Assembly: GCA_029259605.1 (NCBI GenBank)
Contig: JAJDEV010000097.1
Location: 59,533 to 123,532, forward strand
From: Planctomycetota bacterium
GTDB taxonomy: Bacteria; Planctomycetota; UBA1135; GCA-002686595
DNA length: 64,000 nucleotides
Direction of reading: 5' to 3'
Shown: positions 27,236 to 35,084 of the stretch, one piece after another
How the letters are laid out: every line of letters begins with the position of its first letter
Position numbering within the stretch: position 1 is the first letter of the stretch
Notes under the pieces: model-generated
Databases searched by the model: none
Told to the model about the DNA's origin: nothing
The model's input: only the letters and a program-made list of their open reading frames with translations
Position numbers and translations under genes: made by a program

Positions 27236-27856
27236 ATGAAGAATCTGCTCCACACGAACGTCCTCCTGATCGCCGCCCTCACCGTGGGAGTCGCCGCGCC
27301 GCTCGCGCCCGGCTTCCAGCAACAACAGCAACAGAGAAAGCTCGCGACGCCCATCATCGTCGAGACGACACCGATCGGCTCGATCGTCGCGTGGCACGCC
27401 GACCTCGCCGGGACGCCTTCGCTTCCCATCGGGTGGGAGCCGTGCGACGGCCAGATGGTCGCCGACCCCGACAGTCCGTACTTCGGACAGACGCTGCCCG
27501 ATCTGAACGGCGGCGGCAGGTACCTGCGCGGCGGCGTGTTCTCCGGCGTGATGCAGGACGACGCGACGGCCGTGAACGGAATGAACGGCGTGACGAGCAA
27601 CGCGGGAACGCACTCGCACTCGATGGGATCGGCGGGCACGCACACCCATTCACGTACGAACGTTGGCGGCATCGGCGGCACGCGCGGTTTCGCCGCGGCG
27701 GGCAACCAATCCGGATCGACTTCGACGGGCAGCGCAGGCAACCACACCCACTCGATCAACGGCGCGGGCGACCACGCCCACTGGCTGTCGCTCGCGGGCG
27801 ACTCCGAAACGCGCCCGATCACGATGTCGGTGGTCTGGATCCTGCGGGTCAAGTGA
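27236..27856 (+). CDS. Exported phage-tail-collar-like protein
   Basis: A 206-residue protein with an N-terminal signal-like segment (VLLIAALTVGVAAPLAPGF) then a Gln-rich run. The core has the tail-collar signature: GSIVAWHADLAG, LPIGWEPCDGQ, FGQTLPDLNGGGRYLRG. The C-terminal half is rich in paired histidines (AGTHSHSM, GTHTHSR, GNHTHSI, GDHAHWL), as in short tail fibres that bind metal and carbohydrate through trimeric needles. There are no other phage genes around, so this is probably a cell-surface or secreted protein using the collar fold. The ATG at 27236 is set by the signal peptide. Confidence 0.75.
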   Translation: MKNLLHTNVLLIAALTVGVAAPLAPGFQQQQQQRKLATPIIVETTPIGSIVAWHADLAGTPSLPIGWEPCDGQMVADPDSPYFGQTLPDLNGGGRYLRGGVFSGVMQDDATAVNGMNGVTSNAGTHSHSMGSAGTHTHSRTNVGGIGGTRGFAAAGNQSGSTSTGSAGNHTHSINGAGDHAHWLSLAGDSETRPITMSVVWILRVK

Positions 27857-27911
27857 GGTGATAAGCTGCGCGGCCCCTACGCCCGCCCGGCCTCCTTCGA
27901 ATCGACCTCCC

Positions 27912-29342
27912 ATGCTGACCCATTCCGTCCCCGCGCCCCGCTGGATCGCCCGCGTCCTTGTCCTCACCTGCGCCTTCGCGAGCGTGAGCTCCGCGCAGGA
28001 CTCGCTCACCGATCGCTATCGCGACGACGCCGGTCGCATCCTCGGCGCCGCGCTCGTCGACACGCACGGTTGGGAGAAGCTCGAGCACCTGACGACCGTC
28101 ATCGGCCATCGGCTGAGCGGTTCGAAGGGGCTCGAGAACGCGATCGATTGGGCGCTCGGTGAGATGAAGGCGGAGGGGCTCACGTGCTATCGGCAGCCGA
28201 CGATGGTGCCGCACTGGGTGCGCGGCAAGGAGTCGGCCGAGCTGGTCGAGCCGGTGCAGCGCTCGGTCGCGATGCTCGGCCTCGGCGGGAGCGTCGGTAC
28301 GCCGCCCGCGGGCATCACCGCGCCGGTCATCGTCGTGCGCGACTTCGACGAACTCGACGCGCTCGGCCGCGCCGGTGTCGAGGGCAAGATCGTCGTGTAC
28401 GCCGTCGACTGGGAGGGCTACGGGCGCACCGTGCGCTATCGCGTCGGCGGCGCCTCGCGCGCGGCGAAGCTCGGCGCGGTCGCCGTGCTCGTGCGCTCGG
28501 CGACCGGCAGCAGCCTGCACACCCCGCACACCGGCACGCTGCGCTACGACGACGACGCGCCGCGCATCCCGGCCGCCGCGATCACGGTCGAGGACGCGCT
28601 TTGGATGCGACGCACGCAGGTGCTCGGGCGCGCGATGAGGGTGACGCTGCGCATGGGGGCGCAGACGTTCGAGGACGCGCCGTCCGCCAACGTCGTCGCC
28701 GAGATCCGCGGCAGCGAGCTGCCCGACGAGGTCGTCGTCATGGGCGGACACTTCGACTCGTGGGACGTGGGGCAAGGCGCGCACGACGACGGCGCGCCGT
28801 GCATGGCGGCGTGGGAAGCGCTGACGATCCTGCACCGGCTCGGCCTGCAACCGCGCCGCACGCTGCGCGTCGTGCTGTGGACGGCCGAGGAGAACAGCGG
28901 TGCGGGCGCGGACGCGTACCGCGAGTCCATCGGGGAAGACGCGTCCTCGCACGTGGCAGCGATCGAGATGGACGGCGGCTGCGAGCGGCCGATCGGCTTC
29001 GGCTTCACGCTCGCGAGCGAGGAGGGTGCGGACGGCGCGACGAAGGACGAAGCGAATGGCCGCGCGCGCAAGTTGCTCGAAGAGATCGCCGCGTTCTTCG
29101 AGCCGATCGATGCCGCCGCGATCCGCGACGGCGGCGGCGGAGCGGACATCGGCCCGCTCATGCGCGACGGCGTTCCGGGCATGTCGCTGAACACCGTCGG
29201 CGAGCACTACTTCGACTGGCACCACACCCACGCCGACACGCTCGACAAGATCGAGCCGACCGACTTCCGCCGCGCCGTCGCGCTCTTCGCGGTGATGGGC
29301 TACGTGCTCGCGGACATGCCCGAGACGCTCGCTGTGCGCTGA
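27912..29342 (+). CDS. Exported M28 family metallopeptidase with PA domain
   Basis: A 476-residue exported zinc peptidase. Residues 1-29 form a signal peptide (LVLTCAFASVSSAQ). A PA insert lies at about 135-250. The M28 core has zinc ligands in MGGHFDSWD (His), AHDDG (bridging Asp), the catalytic WTAEENSG glutamates, EMDGG, and the last His in HTHADTLDK. M28 proteins are amino- or carboxypeptidases acting outside the cytoplasm. The ATG at 27912 follows 55 bases after the collar-like gene. A hairpin separates it from the convergent peroxiredoxin gene. Confidence 0.92.
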   Translation: MLTHSVPAPRWIARVLVLTCAFASVSSAQDSLTDRYRDDAGRILGAALVDTHGWEKLEHLTTVIGHRLSGSKGLENAIDWALGEMKAEGLTCYRQPTMVPHWVRGKESAELVEPVQRSVAMLGLGGSVGTPPAGITAPVIVVRDFDELDALGRAGVEGKIVVYAVDWEGYGRTVRYRVGGASRAAKLGAVAVLVRSATGSSLHTPHTGTLRYDDDAPRIPAAAITVEDALWMRRTQVLGRAMRVTLRMGAQTFEDAPSANVVAEIRGSELPDEVVVMGGHFDSWDVGQGAHDDGAPCMAAWEALTILHRLGLQPRRTLRVVLWTAEENSGAGADAYRESIGEDASSHVAAIEMDGGCERPIGFGFTLASEEGADGATKDEANGRARKLLEEIAAFFEPIDAAAIRDGGGGADIGPLMRDGVPGMSLNTVGEHYFDWHHTHADTLDKIEPTDFRRAVALFAVMGYVLADMPETLAVR

Positions 29343-29349
29343 GCGCGTC

Positions 29350-29375
29350 GGACGACCGAGCGAACTCGGCCGTCC
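29350..29375. terminator. Bidirectional hairpin between convergent genes
   Basis: GGACGACCGAG (29350-29360) pairs with CTCGGCCGTCC (29365-29375) with one A-C mismatch and a CGAA loop. It lies in the 45-base gap between the M28 peptidase and peroxiredoxin genes, which converge, so it could end transcription from both sides. Confidence 0.5.
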
Positions 29376-29387
29376 GCGCGCGTCGCG

Positions 29388-29852
29388 CTACTCGCCCAGC
29401 TCGGTCGCCTTCGCGAGCAGGTCGCCGGGGTTGCGGGCGCCGCCCGGTCCGACGGACTCGGACCAAAGCACTTTGCCGTTCTTGCCGACGAGCACGGTCG
29501 CGCGGTCGGTGATGCCCTTGTCTTCGAGCCACAACCCGTAGGCCGCGGCGACGCCGCCCTTCGGATGGAAGTCGGCGAGCAGCGGGAAGTCGATGCCCCC
29601 GAACGTCTCGGCCCACGCCTTGTGGCAGAACTTGCTATCGACGGAGATACCCAGGACCTGGGTATCCGCGGCCTCGAACTTCGCGCGGAGCGCGTTGAGG
29701 CCGGGGATCTCGATGCTTCATGTGGGCGTGAAGTCGAGGGGATAGAACACGAGCAGTTGGTTCTTCTTCCCGACGAGGTCGGCGGACTGGATGGTTTCGT
29801 TCTGGTGGCTGTCGAGCTTGAACTCGGGAGCCTTGGTTCCGGGTGCGATCAT
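29388..29852 (-). CDS. Peroxiredoxin (AhpE/BCP-like) with in-frame TGA at the catalytic position: probable selenoprotein
   Basis: A 154-residue peroxiredoxin if the TGA at 29720-29718 is read through as selenocysteine 45. Upstream residues are IAPGTKAPEFKLDSHQ and LLVFYPLDFTPT; the codon after TPT, where every active family member has the peroxidatic Cys, is TGA. The same frame continues SIEIPGLNALRAKF, VLGISVDSKFCHKAW (Cys76), DFPLLADFHPKGGVAAAYG and RATVLVGKNG to a TAG at 29390-29388, with no shift or other stop. Sec would replace Cys in reducing peroxides with thiol donors. Start ATG at 29852 is chosen by homology. Two hairpins lie just downstream of the TGA. Alternatives: a nonsense mutation or a base error turning TGC to TGA. 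Divergent from the propeller gene at 30077. Confidence 0.82.
29646..29703 (-). promoter_or_regulatory. Candidate SECIS region: two hairpins downstream of the TGA
   Basis: On the minus strand, CGGCCTC (29703-29697) pairs with GAGGCCG (29675-29669), enclosing CGCGC/GCGCG (29694-29690 with 29686-29682) and a small loop about 28 bases after the TGA, within the spacing usual for bacterial SECIS. A second, perfect 9-bp hairpin GATACCCAG/CTGGGTATC (29666-29658 with 29654-29646) has GGUC at its tip, like the E. coli fdhF element, but lies about 60 bases away. Which one, if either, binds SelB is open. Confidence 0.45.
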
Positions 29853-30076
29853 GACGATGGGTGGGCCTGGGGGGACCTCCGCCCGCGTGGCAGAGACGAG
29901 CACAGAATCTACCGCGCCGGCGGATTCGTACCACGCGCATCCACGATTCGTCGCCGCGGGGGCGCGCCGCATCGGACCGTGCACTTCTCTTGCACTCTCG
30001 GAGCGCACCTGGAGCGCGGAGGGGGGCTAGTCTCCGACGCTCCGGACGCCCCCCAATCCACCCACCCTCGCTCCCG

Positions 30077-30988
30077 ATGAAACTCACCGCCGCGCTTTCG
30101 CTCGCCACCGTCTCGCTCCTCGTGCCCGCCACCCCGCCGCGGGTCGAGACCGTTTCGCTACCCGGCTCGCCGCGCATCGACGGGCTCTTCATCGCGAACG
30201 ACGGCCGCATGTTCGGCGCGGGCACCTACAAAGGGAGCGACGTCTACCGCGTCCTCGAGGACGGGCAGCACGAGGTCGTCGCGACGGGCTTCGAGGGACC
30301 GGTCGACATCGGCATGGACGGCGCAGGGAATCTCTACGTCACGAACTTCAACGGCGCGTCGGTGAGTCGCATCACGCCGGACGGCGAGAGCGAAGTGTGG
30401 GCGCGCGTCGACGTCGGACCGGCGGGGATCGTCGTCGAAGCGGACGGAACGGTGTTCGTCGCGCACTACGGATCGGCCAACGGATCGGGTCGCACGATTA
30501 CGCGCATCGCGCCCGATCGCAGCGTGAGCACGTTCGCGACGGACGAGGAACTGCGCGCGCCGATCGGGCTCGCGCGCGGCCCGGGCGGCTCGCTCTACTC
30601 GGCGAACTACTTCGACGGCAAGGTGTTTCGCTTCGACGCCGAAGGCAACGCGGAGCCGTTCACCGAGGTGCTCCTTCCCGACGGCAGCCCCGCGCAGATC
30701 GGGCACATCAGCACGGGACGCGGCGGGCTGATCGCGACGGGCGGTCCGAGCAACCGTCTCTTCTTCATCGATGAGTACGGCGAGGTCAGTCTGCTCTCCG
30801 GCGACGGCACGTCGGGGACGAAGGACGGGGCGCTCGACGAAGCGACGTACGAGAACCCGAACGGCATTGCCGAGGCGCCGAACGGTGACGTGTATATCGC
30901 CACCGCGGGAAGCGGGCCGGGCGACCGCTCGAAGCTGCGACGCATCGTCTTCGCCGAGCAGGCGGACGCGCCGAAACAGGACGGTTAG
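30077..30988 (+). CDS. Exported NHL/SMP-30-like beta-propeller protein
   Basis: A 303-residue protein with a short signal peptide (ALSLATVSLLVPA). The rest is a six-bladed propeller of the NHL/gluconolactonase type: IDGLFIANDGRMFGAGTYKG, VDIGMDGAGNLYVTNFNGA, PAGIVVEADGTVFVAHYG, PIGLARGPGGSLYSANYFD and NPNGIAEAPNGDVYIATAG. Such proteins are lactonase-like enzymes or binding scaffolds; the metal ligands of SMP-30 are not clearly placed, so binding is as likely as catalysis. It is divergent from the peroxiredoxin (224 bases) and converges on the large kinase gene nine bases away. Confidence 0.82.
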   Translation: MKLTAALSLATVSLLVPATPPRVETVSLPGSPRIDGLFIANDGRMFGAGTYKGSDVYRVLEDGQHEVVATGFEGPVDIGMDGAGNLYVTNFNGASVSRITPDGESEVWARVDVGPAGIVVEADGTVFVAHYGSANGSGRTITRIAPDRSVSTFATDEELRAPIGLARGPGGSLYSANYFDGKVFRFDAEGNAEPFTEVLLPDGSPAQIGHISTGRGGLIATGGPSNRLFFIDEYGEVSLLSGDGTSGTKDGALDEATYENPNGIAEAPNGDVYIATAGSGPGDRSKLRRIVFAEQADAPKQDG

Positions 30989-30997
30989 GGCGCGCGT

Positions 30998-33946
30998 TCA
31001 GTCGCCCCAACGGCGGCGCGCGTCCTCGAGAATCGCGACGTCGTCCGCGGATGCGCTCCACGCCTCGACGAACGCGCGACCGTGCTCGCGCGCTGCGTCG
31101 GTCATCCCGGCGCGGTCTTCGGCGTCCGCGAGTCCGTAGAGCGTGACGACGGCGAGGTCGGGGAAGAGCTCGGAGATGTCGCGTGCGGCGTAGCGCGCCG
31201 TGCGCCACGCTTCCACTTCGGCCGGGGCGTCCCCGGCGGCGCGCGCGACGCGGGCGCGCACGAGCTCGGTCTCCGTCCACGGTCTCGCGCCGCGCGGCGT
31301 GTCGTCGAGCATCGCGAGTCGTTGCTGCGCGCGAGCGACATCGCCCTGGGCCAGCGCGACTTCGGTCTCGGCGAGCGCGAGCCACGCGCGCGCGATCGGG
31401 CTCGTGGCTTGCGCCGCGCGGGTCCGGGTCTCGTCGACTTCACGGGCCGCGTCGTCGATGCGCCCCGCGTCGACGAGCCAGCGCACCTTCCAAAAGCGCA
31501 GCTCGAGGCCGTAGGGGTCGATGCGGATGCCCTCGTCAACCAGCGCCATTCCCTCGTCGGTGAGGCCGAGGAGGAGAGCACTGTGCGCCGCCGCGCACTT
31601 CGCGGTCGCGAGGTTGGCCGCGTACCACACGGCCGGACGATCCTCGGGCACGGAGATCGCCTCGGACGCGGTCCGATACAGCTCGAGCGCGTCGCGGATG
31701 TGTCCCTGCCGAAACGCGACGCCGGCCTGTCCCGCGAGCTTGTTGCGCAGCATGTTCGAGCCTTCGTCCGGCGACTGGCGCGCGAACAATGCGCCGGCGT
31801 CGTCCAGGCGACCCAGCTCGATCAGGCTCCAAGCGTACTCGCCGTAGTCGTCGCCCGTCCGTCCCGCCGCTTCGATGCGCGCGGCGACCGCGGCGTAGTC
31901 GCGACGCCCGGCGTCGAGCATCAAGCCGAGATACGCGACGCCCTCGGGGTTCGCGCCCTCACGCCGCAGCCGCTCGAGGAGCGTCTCGAGCGTCGCGAGA
32001 TCTCCCAGTGTGTTCGAGTGATACCCGACGTGAAACAGCACGATCTGGAAGTTCGGGTCGATGTCGAGTGCTTGCAAGAACGCGGACCGCGCACGCCGGA
32101 CGTCTTCGTGGCGAGACGAATGCGTCAGAAGCTCGCCGAGCGTGTTGTAGGCTTCGGGCATGCGGTGCCCCTCGTCGATCAACCTCTGCACATCAGCGAA
32201 GGCGCGGTCGAGCTCGCCTCGGTTGTAGTCGAGCACGATCTGAACGAGACGCTGCCAGCGTTCGGGCAGTCGATCCGAGTGTGCCAACGCGCCGTTGTAC
32301 GCCGCGATCGCGGCTTCGGGCTTGCCTTCCCACTCGTTCGCGATCCCGAGTCGGATATGGGCGTACGCGAAGGACGGATCGATCTCGATCGCCTGGGCGA
32401 ACAGCCGACGCGCATCGACGAAGCGTGATTCGTTGAGCGCCATCTCGCCCGCCACGAACTTGAAGTACGCCTCGGTCGAGTCGGTCAATTCACGCTCGAG
32501 GTCGACCCCCGCCGCGCTCGCGGCCGTGAGTCCGAGGCGCGCGCGTACATCCGCCGCCAAGCCCTCGGCGAGGGCGAACAGATCCTCCTCCGACGCGACC
32601 TCGCGGCGCATCGAGTCCAGCGCGTTGCCGCTCGCGACATCCACGAGTTCCGCGGTGAGGATCAGGCCGCTTCCACGGGTGAGCACCTGGCCGACGAGCA
32701 TCAGCTCGACCTCCGCATCGCGTGCTGCTTCGGCGGCGATGCCCGGATCGAACGCAGCGCCCGGCGTCGAGCCGGCGCGGCGCAGCGCGGCGACGACCTT
32801 CGAGCTCGAGGCGACGTCAATGCCGCCCGACTCGGCGAGCGCGGTCGTGACGAGGCTGGTCAGCGCGCGGTCGAGGTTGACGCTCGTCGAGTTGGCTCCG
32901 GTCTGCCCGATCCACTCGAAGCCCATGACCGCGATCGATTCGGGCGCGACCGCGATCGGCGCGGATCCCGGAGTCACGTCGTCGGGGTCCGCCGATCGCG
33001 ACATGGACCACACGAGTCCGATCGCGATCACGGCGCCGGCGAGCAAGAGCAGCGGCAGGAGCGAGCGGCGCTCGCGCGCCACCGGTACGAGCCCCGACTC
33101 CGTCTTGCGCTTGAAGTGGCGCAGGTCCGCGACGAGCCCGGTGATCGACGGGTAGCGCTCGGCCGGGTCCTTGCGCATGGCCTTGGCGACGATCGCGGCG
33201 AACTCCGGCGGCAGGTCTTCGCGCACGCGGCTGAGGTCCGCCGGCTCGGCGTGGATCACGGCGTCCATCACCTCCATGACGGTTTCGCCGTCGAACGCCG
33301 AGTGGCCCGCCGCCATCTCGTAGAGCAGGCTCCCGAACGAGAAGACGTCGCTGCGCTCGTCCACCGACCGCCCCAGCGCCTGTTCGGGAGACATGGCCTG
33401 GGGCGTGCCGAAGATCGCGCCCTCGATCGTGAGCGTGGTCGACTTCTTCTTCTTCTCGTTCGCGCCCTCGTCGAGCAGCTTCGCGAGTCCGAAGTCGAGC
33501 AGCTTCGCGTGCCCGCGCGACGTGACGACGACGTTGCTCGTCTTGAGGTCGCGGTGGATCACGCCGCGCTCGTGCGCGTACGCGATCGCGTCGGCGAGCG
33601 GCAGCGCGAGGTCGATCAGCTCGACCAGCGTGAGGCGTCGCTCGTGCACGAGCGCGTCGAGCGTCTTGCCCTCGACGTTCTCGAACGCGATGTAGTCGCG
33701 CCCATCGGCCTCGCCGACCTCGTGGATCGCCGTGATGTGCGGATGGGAGAGCTTGGCGGCTGCGCGCGCCTCGCGGAGAAACCGCTGTCGCCGCTCGGGA
33801 TCGGAACGCAGGTCGTCGGGCAGGACCTTGAGCGCGACCTCGCGATCCAACCGCGGATCCCGGGCCAGATGGACTTCGCCCATGCCGCCTGCCCCGATCT
33901 TCCGAAGCAGCGTGTAGGGGCCGAGGGTCTCGTCGTGCTCCGTCAC
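30998..33946 (-). CDS. Membrane Ser/Thr protein kinase with FlgO/TolB-like and TPR regions
   Basis: A 982-residue protein. Kinase domain at about 11-280: GAGGMG loop (18-23), Lys40, HRDLKTSN from His131 and Asp151 of DFG. A basic EKKKKS run sits in the activation segment (164-169). A transmembrane helix follows at 296-313 (LLPLLLLAGAVIAIGLVW). Residues about 333-455 (IAVMGFEWIGQTG, AEVELMLVGQVL) resemble the FlgO/TolB-like nucleotide-independent domain often found ahead of TPRs in such kinases. TPR units fill 480-970. The output or sensor region would be outside the cytoplasm. Start at 33946 (ATG) is the only sensible one. Confidence 0.92.
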   Translation of the reverse strand: MTEHDETLGPYTLLRKIGAGGMGEVHLARDPRLDREVALKVLPDDLRSDPERRQRFLREARAAAKLSHPHITAIHEVGEADGRDYIAFENVEGKTLDALVHERRLTLVELIDLALPLADAIAYAHERGVIHRDLKTSNVVVTSRGHAKLLDFGLAKLLDEGANEKKKKSTTLTIEGAIFGTPQAMSPEQALGRSVDERSDVFSFGSLLYEMAAGHSAFDGETVMEVMDAVIHAEPADLSRVREDLPPEFAAIVAKAMRKDPAERYPSITGLVADLRHFKRKTESGLVPVARERRSLLPLLLLAGAVIAIGLVWSMSRSADPDDVTPGSAPIAVAPESIAVMGFEWIGQTGANSTSVNLDRALTSLVTTALAESGGIDVASSSKVVAALRRAGSTPGAAFDPGIAAEAARDAEVELMLVGQVLTRGSGLILTAELVDVASGNALDSMRREVASEEDLFALAEGLAADVRARLGLTAASAAGVDLERELTDSTEAYFKFVAGEMALNESRFVDARRLFAQAIEIDPSFAYAHIRLGIANEWEGKPEAAIAAYNGALAHSDRLPERWQRLVQIVLDYNRGELDRAFADVQRLIDEGHRMPEAYNTLGELLTHSSRHEDVRRARSAFLQALDIDPNFQIVLFHVGYHSNTLGDLATLETLLERLRREGANPEGVAYLGLMLDAGRRDYAAVAARIEAAGRTGDDYGEYAWSLIELGRLDDAGALFARQSPDEGSNMLRNKLAGQAGVAFRQGHIRDALELYRTASEAISVPEDRPAVWYAANLATAKCAAAHSALLLGLTDEGMALVDEGIRIDPYGLELRFWKVRWLVDAGRIDDAAREVDETRTRAAQATSPIARAWLALAETEVALAQGDVARAQQRLAMLDDTPRGARPWTETELVRARVARAAGDAPAEVEAWRTARYAARDISELFPDLAVVTLYGLADAEDRAGMTDAAREHGRAFVEAWSASADDVAILEDARRRWGD

Positions 33947-34012
33947 GGCGGGATTCTATCAGCGGGCCGCGCCGTGTCCGCATGCAAGCGCGCCCACGCT
34001 GGCATTCGCCGG

Positions 34013-34966
34013 TCAGTCCGCCGTCGCCTCGAACTGTCCGCGATAGGTCGCGACGAGACCGTCGGAGAGCATGAGCACCTCGGGCTTGTCCTTGCGCAGG
34101 GCGACGCGCCAGTCGTCGAAGACCTCCCACATCTTCGAGACGAAGATCGGCTCGCCGAAGGCGCTCACGAGCGCCCGGCGCACGCGCGGCTCTTCCGCCT
34201 TGCCGGTGAGGATCCACGCGAGCTCGAGCACGCCGTCGCCGAAGACCGCCTCGACCTTGCGCGGAAAGCCGGCGTACTCGACGCCGAAGCAGTTGATCTG
34301 GGTCTGCGTCGCGGGCTTCGCCGGGAGCCACGGCTCCGCGATCGTCTCCCGCGCCGTGAACGCGGACGCCTTTTCCATGCGAGGGAGGAGCTTCTCGAGT
34401 TCGCCTCCGAAGTCGAGCATCGGCGGCCGCGCCGCGGCCTGCTCGTAGGGCTCGGCGCGCGCCGCGACCGACGGCAGGTCCGGATTCGACCAGGTGTAGA
34501 GGTGTGGGTGCAGACCCTCGGGGTTCAGCAACCAGACCGCGTCCTGCTCGAGGTGCGCCACAACGCGCGCCTCGGGCCATGCCTGGAAGTCGAACATCGA
34601 TACGGGCTCTTGCTCGATCGCGGGCAAGAGCCCCTCGACCACACCTCCGCGCAGCTCGACCTGAACGAGCGCGTCGTCGCCGAACGTGAACGCGATCTCG
34701 TCGACGCCGACCGCGTGGACGCCGAGCGCGATCAGGTGCGTCTGCGCATCGGCGGCGAGCGGGAAGTACGGAGCGTCGATGTCGTGGCGCTCGAGCGCGT
34801 CGCATTGTCCGTCGAGCTTGCGAGTCACGTCCGCGACGCTGTCGCCGAAGGCGACGCCTTGGAGCGCGTCACCGAGCAGGTCGTTCGTCGTCCGGGCCGT
34901 GGGTTCGAGGGGCGTGGTCGTGAGCATGGCGGCGAGCAAGGCGCCGCGGATCAGAGTGGGAGTCAT
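34013..34966 (-). CDS. Exported hypothetical protein
   Basis: A 317-residue protein I do not recognise. Residues 1-25 look like a signal peptide (LIRGALLAAMLTTTP). The body is acidic with alternating strands and helices (FGDSVADVTRKLDGQC, AYFPLAADAQTHLIALG-like segments), ending VATYRGQFEATAD. No metal or catalytic motif is evident. The ATG at 34966 is set by the signal peptide; the frame remains open upstream. It lies 66 bases downstream of nothing on its own strand except the PfpI gene, whose stop is 119 bases upstream, so co-transcription with PfpI is possible. Confidence 0.6.
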   Translation of the reverse strand: MTPTLIRGALLAAMLTTTPLEPTARTTNDLLGDALQGVAFGDSVADVTRKLDGQCDALERHDIDAPYFPLAADAQTHLIALGVHAVGVDEIAFTFGDDALVQVELRGGVVEGLLPAIEQEPVSMFDFQAWPEARVVAHLEQDAVWLLNPEGLHPHLYTWSNPDLPSVAARAEPYEQAAARPPMLDFGGELEKLLPRMEKASAFTARETIAEPWLPAKPATQTQINCFGVEYAGFPRKVEAVFGDGVLELAWILTGKAEEPRVRRALVSAFGEPIFVSKMWEVFDDWRVALRKDKPEVLMLSDGLVATYRGQFEATAD

Positions 34967-35084
34967 GGTTCGTGGCTGGACGTGTCGGGCTCGACGCCGC
35001 CAGTTTCGCACAGACCGTGCTCCTGCCGACCGTGGAGCTCGGCCGGATGCACGAACTCGAACACGATCGCGGACGCGCGCGACG

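Noticed and set aside
24931..27852. A 973-codon minus-strand open frame across the first kinase and the collar-like gene
   Set aside because: It is antisense to two well-supported genes, has low-complexity Arg/Glu/Val composition and no recognisable domain. Long empty frames are expected in this GC-rich DNA.
27236..27856. Prophage remnant suggested by the tail-collar motif
   Set aside because: No integrase, capsid, tail or lysis genes nearby, and the protein has a signal peptide.
29158..29616. A 152-codon minus-strand frame starting MGRDVRG over the second half of the peroxiredoxin
   Set aside because: It is a different frame from the peroxiredoxin and has shadow-like composition. The true continuation is in the frame of the N-terminus, through the TGA.
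29388..29852. Explaining the peroxiredoxin as a frameshifted pseudogene
   Set aside because: Both halves are in the same frame, there is no indel, and only the TGA at the catalytic codon interrupts. A nonsense mutation is not excluded but is less likely than selenocysteine.
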